Source of the DNA: Duganella sp. Leaf126
GTDB taxonomy: Bacteria; Pseudomonadota; Gammaproteobacteria; Burkholderiales; Burkholderiaceae_D
Assembly: GCF_001423125.1 (NCBI RefSeq)
Contig: NZ_LMNW01000023.1
Coordinates: forward strand, 187,199-251,198
Direction: 5' to 3'
Length of the DNA: 64,000 nt
Part shown: piece after piece, positions 37,760 to 46,368 of the stretch
How the letters are laid out: every line of letters begins with the position of its first letter
Position numbering within the stretch: the stretch's first letter is position 1
Notes under the pieces: generated by a model
The model's input: only the letters and a program-made list of their open reading frames with translations
Database searches by the model: none
Told to the model about the DNA's origin: nothing
Program-made: the position numbers and the translations under genes

Positions 37760-38464
37760 TTATTCCTGGGGGGCGCGTACCGTGCGCTGCTCGATGCGTT
37801 TTTCGGGGGTGGCGTTGACCACAATGCGGTGCACGAAAATGCTGGGCAGGTGCACGGCGTCGGGATCGATCTCGCCGATCTCGACCAGTTGCTCGACTTC
37901 GACGATGGTGACCTTGCCGGCCATGGCGGCATTCGGGTTGAAGTTGCGCGCGGTTTTGCGGAACACCAGGTTGCCGGCCTTGTCGGCCTTCCACGCCTTG
38001 ACCAGCGCCACGTCGGCCACCAGGCTGCGTTCCATCACGTACTGTTCGCCGTCGAATTCACGGATTTCCTTGCCTTCCGCGACGATGGTGCCGACGCCGG
38101 TCTTGGTAAAAAAGGCCGGAATGCCGGCGCCGCCCGCGCGCAGCTTTTCGGCCAGCGTGCCTTGCGGCGTGAATTCGAGTTCCAGTTCGCCGGCCAGGTA
38201 CTGGCGCGCGAATTCCTTGTTTTCGCCCACGTAGGAAGCGATCATTTTCTTGATCTGCCGGGTTTCCAGCAGCTGGCCGAGGCCGAAGCCATCGACGCCG
38301 GCGTTGTTGGAAATGGCGGTCAGGCCCTTGACGCCGGCATCGCGCAGCGCGCCGATCAGGGCTTCGGGGATGCCGCACAGGCCGAAACCGCCCACGGCGA
38401 TCGTTTGACCGTCTTGCACGACGCCATCCAGCGCACTGGCAGCATCGGGATAGATTTTATTCAT
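37760..38464 (-). CDS. scoA: Succinyl-CoA:3-ketoacid CoA-transferase subunit A
   Basis: 234 aa from '[19 protein letters not shown]'. The glycine-rich CoA-binding segment is '[13 protein letters not shown]' (25-37). Also '[11 protein letters not shown]', '[24 protein letters not shown]' (split) and '[13 protein letters not shown]', all typical of the A subunit. First gene of scoAB; diverges from the PAS-LuxR regulator across about 170 bp, a natural place for its control. Confidence 0.94.
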   Translation of the reverse strand: MNKIYPDAASALDGVVQDGQTIAVGGFGLCGIPEALIGALRDAGVKGLTAISNNAGVDGFGLGQLLETRQIKKMIASYVGENKEFARQYLAGELELEFTPQGTLAEKLRAGGAGIPAFFTKTGVGTIVAEGKEIREFDGEQYVMERSLVADVALVKAWKADKAGNLVFRKTARNFNPNAAMAGKVTIVEVEQLVEIGEIDPDAVHLPSIFVHRIVVNATPEKRIEQRTVRAPQE

Positions 38465-38633
38465 AGTGTCCCTTGTTAACTTCGTTCGCTCATTCGTTGA
38501 CTTCACACTAAACTTTTTTGAATGTGAAGAGTCTGAGGATAGGATAGCCTAAATAAAAACACAATACCGTAGAACTACCGCGGATGCAGCGCAACCGACC
38601 ATTGATATGCATTAAACACCCCGTGATCACGCC

Positions 38634-39194
38634 ATGACCTCACCTATTGCCATCGACTACGAAACCATCTTCATGCAGGCGCCGGTCGGCATGTGCATCT
38701 CGGAACACCGGGTGATCCAGAACGCCAACGACACGCTGGCCGCCATGTTCGGCTACACGCGCGCGCAGCTGCAGGGGTTGTCCTTCCTGGCGCTGTATCC
38801 GACCATGGACGAATTCCTGCGCATGGGCCTGCGCATTGCGCCCATCATGAATGCCAGGGGGCGCTATGCGGACGAGCGCATCATGCGCCGCGCGGACGGC
38901 GAGCTGTTCTGGTGCCACGTCACCGGCCACGCCCTGCACGACGACCAGCCGCTGGGCGCCGGCATCTGGACCTTCGAAGATGTCAGCGAAAACCGCCCCG
39001 TCACGGCCGACCTCACCCCGCGCGAACGCGAAATTGCCGCGCTGCTGGTGGAAGGCAAAACCAGCAAAACCATCGCCCGCCAGATCGACCTCAGCCCCCG
39101 CACCGTCGAAATGCACCGCGCCAAGCTGATGCGCAAATTCTCGGCAGCCACCTCGTCCGAACTGGTCCACAAACTGATCGGCATGCGTTTTTAA
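38634..39194 (+). CDS. PAS-LuxR transcriptional regulator
   Basis: 186 aa. A PAS domain (about 8-115; 'DTLAAMFGYTRAQLQGLSF', 'RRADGELFWCHVTGHAL') is fused directly to a LuxR helix-turn-helix (125-186; 'LTPREREIAALLVEGKTSKTIARQ' split, 'LSPRTVEMHRAKLMRKF'). No receiver Asp, so it senses a ligand or redox state through PAS rather than by phosphorylation. Divergent from scoAB, so it is a good candidate for their activator; that link is inference from position. Confidence 0.88.
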   Translation: MTSPIAIDYETIFMQAPVGMCISEHRVIQNANDTLAAMFGYTRAQLQGLSFLALYPTMDEFLRMGLRIAPIMNARGRYADERIMRRADGELFWCHVTGHALHDDQPLGAGIWTFEDVSENRPVTADLTPREREIAALLVEGKTSKTIARQIDLSPRTVEMHRAKLMRKFSAATSSELVHKLIGMRF

Positions 39195-39202
39195 TCAACT
39201 AT

Positions 39203-39452
39203 AGCGCTCGCTAAAACCGGCAGCGGCTTTAGAAATAGCAGACTACTCGCGAGCGCCCGCTAAAACCGGCGCCAGCGAGACGCCGCGACGAAGACAGTGC
39301 GCCAGCACGGCAAGGCGCGGCACCGGCCTTGGAAAGAACCAGCGACTTGCTAGCGCCCGCTAAAACCGGCGCCAGCGAGGCGCCGCGACGCAGACAGTGC
39401 GCTAGCACGGCAAGGCGCGGCAACAAAGCTGGGGCCGGTTTTAGCGGGTGCT
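39203..39452. repeat. Tandem 100-bp repeat block with inverted ends
   Basis: A 71-bp unit starting AGCGCCCGCTAAAACCGGCG occurs at 39252-39322 and again at 39352-39422, exactly 100 bp apart, with three differences by eye. A partial copy (AGCGCTCGCTAAAACCGGC) precedes them at 39203. An inverted arm (GCCGGTTTTAGCGGGTGCT) closes the block at 39434-39452, touching the stop codon of the convergent dehydrogenase gene. It fills the whole gap between two convergent genes. Confidence 0.85.
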
Positions 39453-40227
39453 ACATGGCGGTCATGCCGTCGTCGGCCGAGATAATCGCCCCGTTAATGA
39501 AATTCGCATCCTCACCCGCCAGCAACAACAGCAAGCCATCGAGATCCTCGGGCTTGCCCGGCCGCTTGCGCGGCAGCATCTCGATCAGGCGCTGCCCTTG
39601 CTCGCTGGCGAAATACGCTTCGTTGATCTCGGTGGCGATATAGCCGGGGCAGATGGCGTTGGTGTTGATGCCGTACTTGCCCCACTCCACCGCCATGGCC
39701 TTGGTCATCTGCACCACGCCCGCCTTGCTGGTGCAGTACACGCCGATCTGCGGCATCACGCGCAAACCTGCTACCGAAGCGATGTTGATGATGCGGTGCT
39801 TCTTGGTCGGATCGCCCTTGGCGCGCGCGATCATGCGCTTGGCGGTCTGCTGGGCCACGAAAAAGGCGCCGCGCAGATTGGTGTCCATCACGAAGTCGTA
39901 ATCGTCGGGCGTGACGTCCACCAGGCGCTGGGTGGTGGAGACGCCGGAATTGTTGACCAGGATGTCGATCGGGCCGGCCTCGGTTTCGGCATGGGCGATG
40001 GCCGACTTGATGCTGGCGTAGTCGGTCACGTCCAGGCTGACCACGTGGGCGGCGCCGCCGTCCGCTTCGATCTCGGCGCGCAATTCCTTCAGGCGCTCGG
40101 TGCGGCGCGACGCCAGCACCACCTGTGCGCCGGCCTGCGCCAGCACCTTGGCGAACCGCGCGCCCAGGCCGCTCGAGGCGCCGGTGACCAGCGCGATTTT
40201 CCCTTCAAAATTGACTTCGATGCCCAC
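39451..40227 (-). CDS. Short-chain dehydrogenase/reductase (FabG-like)
   Basis: 258 aa from a GTG with GAGGAG 5 bp upstream ('GIEVNFEGKIALVTG'); no closer ATG exists. NAD(P)-binding 'TGASSGLG' (15-22), 'NNSGVS', 'INIASVAGLRV', catalytic 'YCTSKAG', 'CPGYIATEIN'. It reduces or oxidises a hydroxyl/ketone, with specificity unclear. Resembles SDRs annotated as 3-oxoacyl-ACP reductase or 3-hydroxy-2-methylbutyryl-CoA-type enzymes near acyl-CoA metabolism. Divergent from the ETF-ubiquinone oxidoreductase gene. Confidence 0.88.
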   Translation of the reverse strand: MGIEVNFEGKIALVTGASSGLGARFAKVLAQAGAQVVLASRRTERLKELRAEIEADGGAAHVVSLDVTDYASIKSAIAHAETEAGPIDILVNNSGVSTTQRLVDVTPDDYDFVMDTNLRGAFFVAQQTAKRMIARAKGDPTKKHRIINIASVAGLRVMPQIGVYCTSKAGVVQMTKAMAVEWGKYGINTNAICPGYIATEINEAYFASEQGQRLIEMLPRKRPGKPEDLDGLLLLLAGEDANFINGAIISADDGMTAM

Positions 40228-40428
40228 GGCAGCTCCTCTGTATGACGATGGTGAAATCCACGGCGTTTTGCTGTACACGCTGTCTGATCGCCATCATTAC
40301 ACAAAATATCAGATTAGATTGCGATGTCTAATAATGTCCCGCAGAATAGCGCCACCATTGCAATCGGGGCGAAAAAGAAGCACACTCGTGCTAAAATTTT
40401 CCCCACTTCTACAAGACACTATAAAAAC

Positions 40429-42093
40429 ATGACACAGCCCCAGAATCTCATCGAACAGTACGGCCCGCGCGAAGCGATGGAGTACGACGTCGTCATCGTC
40501 GGTGGCGGCCCGGCAGGCTTGTCGGCAGCCATCAAGATCAAGCAGCTCTCGCCCGATACGTCGGTGGTCGTGCTGGAAAAAGGCGGCGAGCTCGGGGCGC
40601 ACATCCTGTCGGGCGCCGTCATGGACCCGCGCGCGCTGACCGAACTGATTCCTGACTGGAAAGAGCAAGGCGCGCCGCTCAACACTGCCGTGACCGAAGA
40701 CCGCGTGCTGTTCCTGACCGAAACCTCGTCCTACAAGACACCCAGTTTCGCCCTGCCCGCCTGCTTCGAAAATCATGGCAACTATGTGATTTCGCTCGGT
40801 AACGTGGTGCGCTGGCTGGGCCAGCAGGCCGAGAGCCTCGGGGTGGAAATCTTCCCCGGCTTTGCGGCAGCCGAGATCCTGTACAACGACGACGGCTCGG
40901 TCAAGGGTGTCGCGACCGGCAATATGGGTGTGAAGCGCGACGGCGAAGCCGGTCCCGACTTCCAGCTCGGCATGGAGCTGCATGGCAAGTACACGCTGTT
41001 CGCCGAGGGGTCGCGCGGCCACCTGGGCAAGCAGCTGATCGCCAAATTCGACCTGAACAAGGGCAAGGATCCGCAATCGTACGGCATCGGCATCAAGGAA
41101 CTGTGGGAAATCGATCCGGCGAAGCACCAGCCCGGCCTGGTCATCCACACCACCGGTTGGCCGCTCGACAATAAAACCTATGGCGGCTCTTTCCTCTACC
41201 ACATGGAAAACAACCAGGTAATGATCGGCTACGTGGTGGGCCTGAACTATGAAAACCCCTACCTGTCGCCGTACGAGGAATTCCAGCGCTACAAAACCCA
41301 CCCGGAAATCCGCCAGTTCCTCGAGGGCGGCAAGCGCGTGTCGTACGGCGCCCGGGCGATTACCGCCGGCGGCCTGCAATCGCTGCCCAAGTTCGTGTTT
41401 GCCGGCGGCGCGCTGATCGGCTGCGATGCCGGCTTCCTCAACATGAGCCGCATCAAGGGCAGCCACGCCGCCATCAAGACCGGCATGCTGGCAGCCGAGG
41501 CAGCGGTGGCAGCGCTCGGCGCCGGCCGCCAGCACGACGAGCTGACCAGTTTCCCGGCTGCGTTCGAGCAATCGTGGCTGCACGAGGAATTGCACGTGGC
41601 GCGCAACGTCAAGCCATGGCTGAACAAGGGCCTGGTGATCGGCGCGCTGATGACGGGTATCGACCAGATCGTTTTCCGCGGCAAGGCCCCATGGACCTTG
41701 CACCACTCGCACGCCGACCACGAGTGCCTGAAACCGGCTGCGCAGTGCACCCCGATCGTGTATCCGAAGCCCGATGGCAAGCTCACGTTCGACCGCCTGT
41801 CGTCGGTGTTCATCTCCAATACCAACCATGCCGAAGACCAGCCGGTTCACCTGACGCTGAAGAACCCGAGCGTGCCGGTCGATGTCAACCTGGCCCAGTA
41901 CGCGGGTCCGGAAGCGCGTTACTGCCCGGCCGGCGTGTACGAGTTCGTCAAGACGGACGCCGGCGCCGACCGCCTGCAGATCAACGCCCAGAACTGCGTG
42001 CACTGCAAGACCTGCGATATCAAGGACCCGACCCAGAACATCGTCTGGGTCACGCCCGAAGGCGGTGGCGGCCCGAACTATCCGAACATGTAA
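40429..42093 (+). CDS. Electron transfer flavoprotein-ubiquinone oxidoreductase
   Basis: 554 aa from 'MTQPQNLIEQYGPREAMEYD'. FAD-binding 'DVVIVGGGPAGLSAAI' (20-35), a ubiquinone/membrane-surface region, and a C-terminal 4Fe-4S ferredoxin-like domain with 'CPAGVYEF' and 'NCVHCKTCDIKDP', ending 'GGGGPNYPNM'. It passes electrons from ETF (reduced by acyl-CoA dehydrogenases) into the quinone pool at the inner membrane. Stands as a single gene with its own terminator. Fits with the fatty-acid/ketone catabolism genes nearby. Confidence 0.96.
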   Translation: MTQPQNLIEQYGPREAMEYDVVIVGGGPAGLSAAIKIKQLSPDTSVVVLEKGGELGAHILSGAVMDPRALTELIPDWKEQGAPLNTAVTEDRVLFLTETSSYKTPSFALPACFENHGNYVISLGNVVRWLGQQAESLGVEIFPGFAAAEILYNDDGSVKGVATGNMGVKRDGEAGPDFQLGMELHGKYTLFAEGSRGHLGKQLIAKFDLNKGKDPQSYGIGIKELWEIDPAKHQPGLVIHTTGWPLDNKTYGGSFLYHMENNQVMIGYVVGLNYENPYLSPYEEFQRYKTHPEIRQFLEGGKRVSYGARAITAGGLQSLPKFVFAGGALIGCDAGFLNMSRIKGSHAAIKTGMLAAEAAVAALGAGRQHDELTSFPAAFEQSWLHEELHVARNVKPWLNKGLVIGALMTGIDQIVFRGKAPWTLHHSHADHECLKPAAQCTPIVYPKPDGKLTFDRLSSVFISNTNHAEDQPVHLTLKNPSVPVDVNLAQYAGPEARYCPAGVYEFVKTDAGADRLQINAQNCVHCKTCDIKDPTQNIVWVTPEGGGGPNYPNM

Positions 42094-42104
42094 GCGCTGC
42101 GCAT

Positions 42105-42137
42105 CGCCGTGATCAAAACGATCACGGCGATAATCTT
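42105..42137 (+). terminator. Rho-independent terminator after ETF-ubiquinone oxidoreductase
   Basis: CGCCGTGATC-AAAAC-GATCACGGCG, a perfect 10-bp stem, followed by ATAATCTTTT. 12 bp after the stop. Confidence 0.8.
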
Positions 42138-42163
42138 TTGGTCAACACGCCAGTAACCGTAAG

Positions 42164-42225
42164 AAAAAAAGTTTAAAAAATTTCTGCAAAGCATTTAATG
42201 GATAGTGAGGGTTCGTCGCCTTGTA
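42164..42225 (+). promoter_or_regulatory. Flagellin upstream region (candidate promoter)
   Basis: An A/T block (AAAAAAAGTTTAAAAAATTTC) is followed by the decamer TCGCCTTGTA at 42216-42225, 62 bp before the flagellin ATG. The same decamer and a similar A/T block occur upstream of fliD (57029-57038). AAAAGTTT-N11-GCAAAGCA has the spacing of a sigma-28 promoter, but its -10 match is weak. Confidence 0.4.
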
Positions 42226-42287
42226 CTTGGGAGAGCAGGAAGAAACCGATGCTCTAAACAGCCATCACTAAACCCAGGAGTAACAAA

Positions 42288-43139
42288 ATGCTGAGCCTTC
42301 ACACCAACAACGCTGCGCTGTCCGCCCAAAACGCCATCGCTAAAACCCAGAGCAACCTGTCGACCGCGATGACCCGCCTGAGCACCGGTCTTCGCATTAA
42401 CGCAGCATCGGACGATGCAGCCGGCCTGCAAATCGCAACCCGTCTGAAGGCGCAAACCAGCGGCATGGCCATGGCCATGAAAAACACCCAGAACGCCACC
42501 TCGATGCTGCAAACCGCGTCGGGTTCGTTCACCGAAGTCACCAACATGCTGATCCGCATGAAAGACCTGGCCACCCAGGCTGCCGACTCGTCGTCGAGCA
42601 CCGAAGACAAGACCGCCATGCAGTCGGAATACGATGCACTGGGCCTGGAACTCGGTAACGTGATGAACAACACCACCTTCGGCGGCACCAAGCTGCTGAC
42701 CGGCGGCACCCTGGCATCGGCCATGACGTTCCAGATCGGCGCATCGCAGTCGGAAACCATGGCAGTGGACGTCAGCACCTCGCTGTCCACCCTGGCGACC
42801 TCGATCGGCGCTGCATCGGCCAACTTCACCGCCGCCGCCACCGGCACCGAACTGACCGGTTCGGCCAACGCCACCATCGGCCTGCTGACCACCGCAATCA
42901 ACGATGTCGGCACAGTGAACTCGGCCCTGGGCGCGACCATCAACCGCCTGGACCACGTCAACAGCAACCTGTCGAACATTTCGACCAACACCGAATCGGC
43001 TACCGGCCGTATCATGGACACCGACTTCGCGACCGAATCGGCCAACATGACCTCGAACCAGATGCTGCTGCAAGCCGGTACCGCAATGCTGAAGCAAAGC
43101 AACAGCATGTCGTCGCTGGTTATGTCCCTGCTGCAATAA
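42288..43139 (+). CDS. lafA: Flagellin, short lateral type
   Basis: 283 aa, cysteine-free. It has only the conserved D0/D1 helices and a small middle; the variable D2/D3 domains are essentially absent. The start 'MLSLHTNNAALSAQNA' with 'LSTAMTRLSTGLRINAASDDAAG' and the C-terminus 'MLLQAGTAMLKQSNSMSSLVMSLLQ' resemble lateral flagellins (LafA). Filament subunit exported by the FlhA/FlhB apparatus encoded nearby. It stands alone before a strong terminator, separated from fliD by 14 kb, whereas lafA and fliD adjoin in Vibrio. The symbol follows that family. Confidence 0.93.
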   Translation: MLSLHTNNAALSAQNAIAKTQSNLSTAMTRLSTGLRINAASDDAAGLQIATRLKAQTSGMAMAMKNTQNATSMLQTASGSFTEVTNMLIRMKDLATQAADSSSSTEDKTAMQSEYDALGLELGNVMNNTTFGGTKLLTGGTLASAMTFQIGASQSETMAVDVSTSLSTLATSIGAASANFTAAATGTELTGSANATIGLLTTAINDVGTVNSALGATINRLDHVNSNLSNISTNTESATGRIMDTDFATESANMTSNQMLLQAGTAMLKQSNSMSSLVMSLLQ

Positions 43140-43180
43140 TATTGCACTGATGCCGCGCCCGTCGGTGCGGCGCCCAGAGG

Positions 43181-43212
43181 AGCCAACCGACCTGTCGGTT
43201 GGCTTTTTTTTT
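43181..43212 (+). terminator. Rho-independent terminator of the flagellin gene
   Basis: AGCCAACCGAC-CT-GTCGGTTGGCT followed by a run of T's. A perfect 11-bp stem, typical of highly expressed genes. Confidence 0.95.
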
Positions 43213-43238
43213 CACGTTTTTGTTCATGGGCAGTCCAG

Positions 43239-44177
43239 ATGGTCGATCGTATCGGCGCCGCCGCGCGCCCTGTCAGCATTCCCGAGCGGCCGCAGCAGCC
43301 AGGCCCGGTGCAGGTGTTGCGCGGTCCGCTCGACCCGGTCAGCCGCTACCCGGTCGGACCGCTGCCGTCCGCGCCGGCCGCCACCGGCGCGCTGGCCGAT
43401 CCGCCGGACACCGTGCCCGCCAGCGCCGCGCTGCAGGCGCTGGCGGACGCGGCGCTTGAAGGGGCCGATGTCGGCGCCTCGTCCGCCATGCGGCCGAACC
43501 AGGTATTCCTGTCGCGCCAGCTGAACTGGCATCCCCCCGATGCCGCGCTGATGGCCGCGTCCTGGCAAGTCATGGTGCGAACCTATGGCCAGCAGCGCGC
43601 CGCCTGGCTCGAGCAGGCAAAAGGCCAGCATGTGCCGTCGAGCCTGTTCATGGCCGACCATAACCCGTCTGCCGTGCGCGAGGGCCGTCCCGGGCTGCCG
43701 CTGGTCACGGACGTGGAACCGTGGCGCTTTGCCGTGCTCGCCCGTGGCGCCGAACGGCTGGTGCTGAAAGTGGTGGCGCGCGAATCCGACGACGAGCCGC
43801 CGCGCCGGCGGCGCCCGAAAGTGGCCTTGCGGCTGGAGTTGATGCTGCCGGCGCTGGGCCGGGTGGTGATCCAGCTCGAACCGGGCAGCAGCAGCGGCGT
43901 GCTGATGGAAGTGGGCGCAGCCCACACCTCGGCCATGCAATTCATGCGCGAAGCGCTGCCGCAACTGGCGTCCCTGGTCAACCGCTACGGCCTGACCGTG
44001 ATCCGCTGCCGCCTGCGCCGCACCATCCCGGCCGAAGGCCGCGAACTCGACCCCACCCCCGTCCACACTGCCCTGCTGACCGCGCCGCACTTCAAGGCCA
44101 TGGCCGATATCGCCGTCCTGCTCTCCAGTGCGCCAGTATCGGCTGCGGGGGCAGATCCTTCATTCGGCCAGTTTTGA
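43239..44177 (+). CDS. FliK C-terminal-domain-like protein
   Basis: 312 aa. The N-terminal 90 residues are Pro/Ala-rich and unstructured. A middle domain (about 95-200) of unknown type follows, then a segment 'LRLELMLPALGRVVIQLE', 'MEVGAAHTSAMQFMREALPQLASLVNRYGL' (split). This resembles the hook-length-control (FliK) C-terminal domain, whose usual form is 'LRLxPexLGxVxVxL ... LREaLaxqGL'. The locus already encodes a conventional FliK at 59264, so this is an additional FliK-like protein placed directly after flagellin. Function unproven. No signal peptide or membrane helix. Confidence 0.55.
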   Translation: MVDRIGAAARPVSIPERPQQPGPVQVLRGPLDPVSRYPVGPLPSAPAATGALADPPDTVPASAALQALADAALEGADVGASSAMRPNQVFLSRQLNWHPPDAALMAASWQVMVRTYGQQRAAWLEQAKGQHVPSSLFMADHNPSAVREGRPGLPLVTDVEPWRFAVLARGAERLVLKVVARESDDEPPRRRRPKVALRLELMLPALGRVVIQLEPGSSSGVLMEVGAAHTSAMQFMREALPQLASLVNRYGLTVIRCRLRRTIPAEGRELDPTPVHTALLTAPHFKAMADIAVLLSSAPVSAAGADPSFGQF

Positions 44178-44213
44178 ACTTGTTTGCGCTTGGCTGACGT
44201 TTCAACGCATCTC

Positions 44214-44250
44214 GCAGAACTGGGGTACCCGCCTTCGCGGGTACGACGGG
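44214..44250. repeat. REP-type hairpin, third copy
   Basis: CGCAGAACTGGGGTACCCGC-CTTC-GCGGGTACGACGG matches the unit at 30897-30925, with the same flank (AAGACCTTA) downstream. It lies between the convergent FliK-like and flhA genes. Confidence 0.8.
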
Positions 44251-44283
44251 TATGAAGACCTTAACTTGACATGGAAGGCCGGT

Positions 44284-46368
44284 TCAGCCGACGGTGCCGA
44301 TGATGCTCACTTCGCGGTTTTCGGGGATTTCGTTGTAGGACAGCACGTGCAGGCCGGGCGCGAACAGGCGCGCGTAGCGGGCCAGCAGCGGCCGGATCTG
44401 CGGCAGCACCAGCAGCAGCGGCGGCGTGGCCTGCTGTTTCATCTGTTCGCGCGCGACCGGCATGTTCACTTGCAGCTGGGCCAGCAGATTGGGGTCGATC
44501 GGATAGTTGTCGAGCACCACTTTACCGCCCTGGCGCGCCTGGTTCAGCGAGCCGAGCAGCATGTTCTCGAGGTCGCCGCCGAGGTTAAAGGCCTGCATCT
44601 CGGTGCGCTGGCCGAACAGCGCGGTGACGATCTGGCGCCGCAGCGCGCAGCGCACTTCGGCGGCCAGCAGGATCGGATCCTTGGTGGTCTCCGCGCTGTC
44701 CACCAGCGTGGTGGCGATCGGCACGATGTCTTTCAGCGACACATTTTCCGCCAGCAGCACGCGGAACACGCGCAGCAGCTGCGTGTGGGTCAGCGACTTG
44801 TCGAGCGTGGCCGCCAGCTTGGGCGACAGCGCAGTCAGCCGTTCCATCATGTGCGGCACGTCTTCGTGGCGGAACAGCTCGGGCAGGTATTCGCGGATCA
44901 GCTTGGACAAGTGGGTGGCGATCGCGCTCGACGTCTCCACCACCTGGTAACCGAGGCCGAGCGCATTGGCCTTCTCGCTGGTTTCGATCCAGGTCACCGG
45001 CATGCCGTAGGCCGGCTCGATGCCGGGGATGCCGTCGATATTGCCGTACACATTCGGCGACGGGATCGCCATCAGGCGGTCGGCAAACACCTCGGCCTGC
45101 GCCACCACGCTGCCCGACAGCATCACCGAATACTGCGACGGCTTCATGCCGAGATCGTCGCGCACGGAGATCGGCGGCAGCAGCAGGCCCATCGCTTCGG
45201 ACACGCTCTGGCGCACGCCGCGCACGCGCTTGACCAGCGGCTCGCCCTGCGACTTGTCGATCAGGCTGACCAGCTTGTAGCCGAGCGCCACCTGCAGCGG
45301 CTGCGTGGCCGGCAGGCTTTGCCAGTCGAGCTCGGGGACATCTTCGCGCAGCGCCTTTTCGATGGCGACGATGTGCGAGGTATCGGGCGCCTTGACCCGC
45401 TGCCCCAGCTTCCAGCCCACGTAGCCGAGCACCAGCGCGAACGGCGCGAACATCTGCCACGGCATGCCCGGCACCAGCGCCAGGATCAGCATCATGCCAG
45501 CCGCGCTGAACATCACCTGCGGCGAGGTCAGCACCTGGTTGCCCACCTGCTGCTCGAAGTCGCCCGTGTCCGAGATCCGGGTCACCAGGATGGCCGCGGC
45601 GGCCGACAGCAGCAGCGCCGGGATCTGCGCGACCAGGCCGTCACCGATGGTCAGCAGCGCGTATTGCCTGAAGGCGTCGCCGAACGACATGTCCTGCATG
45701 ATCGAACCGATGGCCACGCCGCCCACCATGTTGATGATCAGGATCAGGATGCTGGCGACAGCGTCGCCGCGCACGAATTTCGAGGCGCCGTCCATGGCGC
45801 CGTAGAAGTCGGCCTCGGCCGCCACGTCCTTGCGCCGGACCTGGGCCTGCTCCTGGTTGATCAGGCCGGCGTTGAGGTCGGCGTCGATCGCCATCTGCTT
45901 GCCCGGCAAGGCGTCCAGCGTGAAGCGGGCCGACACTTCCGAAATCCGTTCCGCACCCTTGGTCACCACCATGAAGTTGATGATCATCAGGATCACGAAC
46001 ACCACGATACCGACCACGTAGTTGCCGCCGATGACGACGTGGCCGAACGCTTCGATCACCTGACCGGCCGCGTCGGTGCCCTGGTGGCCGTGCAGCAGGA
46101 CCACCCGGGTCGAGGCCACGTTCAGCGTCAGGCGCAGCATGGTGGTGGCCAGGATCACGGTCGGGAACACCGAGAAATCGAGCGGCCGCCGGGCCGAGAC
46201 CGACACCATGATGACGATCAGCGCCAGCACGATGTTGAACGTGAACATCACGTCCAGCAGGAATGGCGGCAACGGCAGGATGATCATCGCCAGGATCGCC
46301 AGCAGGAAGGCCGGGGTGGCGAACTTGTGACGGCGCGCCTCGGCGATCAGCGCTTTGAAGAAATTCAT
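44284..46368 (-). CDS. flhA: Flagellar export gate protein FlhA
   Basis: 694 aa, full length. Eight N-terminal membrane helices (to about residue 320) carry the FHIPEP-region signatures 'DVMFTFNIVLALIVIMVS' and 'RISEVSARFTLDALPGKQMAIDADLN' (split), with the charged proton-pathway region. The C-terminal cytoplasmic domain (about 350-694) forms the nonameric ring that receives chaperone-substrate complexes. It starts 'MNFFKALIAEARRHKFATPA' and overlaps the flhB stop by ATGA. Last gene of the fliMNPQR-flhBA unit, the order of lateral-type loci. Confidence 0.96.
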   Translation of the reverse strand: MNFFKALIAEARRHKFATPAFLLAILAMIILPLPPFLLDVMFTFNIVLALIVIMVSVSARRPLDFSVFPTVILATTMLRLTLNVASTRVVLLHGHQGTDAAGQVIEAFGHVVIGGNYVVGIVVFVILMIINFMVVTKGAERISEVSARFTLDALPGKQMAIDADLNAGLINQEQAQVRRKDVAAEADFYGAMDGASKFVRGDAVASILILIINMVGGVAIGSIMQDMSFGDAFRQYALLTIGDGLVAQIPALLLSAAAAILVTRISDTGDFEQQVGNQVLTSPQVMFSAAGMMLILALVPGMPWQMFAPFALVLGYVGWKLGQRVKAPDTSHIVAIEKALREDVPELDWQSLPATQPLQVALGYKLVSLIDKSQGEPLVKRVRGVRQSVSEAMGLLLPPISVRDDLGMKPSQYSVMLSGSVVAQAEVFADRLMAIPSPNVYGNIDGIPGIEPAYGMPVTWIETSEKANALGLGYQVVETSSAIATHLSKLIREYLPELFRHEDVPHMMERLTALSPKLAATLDKSLTHTQLLRVFRVLLAENVSLKDIVPIATTLVDSAETTKDPILLAAEVRCALRRQIVTALFGQRTEMQAFNLGGDLENMLLGSLNQARQGGKVVLDNYPIDPNLLAQLQVNMPVAREQMKQQATPPLLLVLPQIRPLLARYARLFAPGLHVLSYNEIPENREVSIIGTVG

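Noticed and set aside
39203..39452. CRISPR-like look of the repeat block
   Set aside because: Only two full units of 71 bp with a single 29-bp interval and inverted ends, no cas genes; it is a repeat block, not a CRISPR array.
42126..42133. GGCGATAA, close to the sigma-28 -10 consensus, upstream of flagellin
   Set aside because: It is part of the terminator stem of the preceding gene and has no matching -35 element at the right distance.
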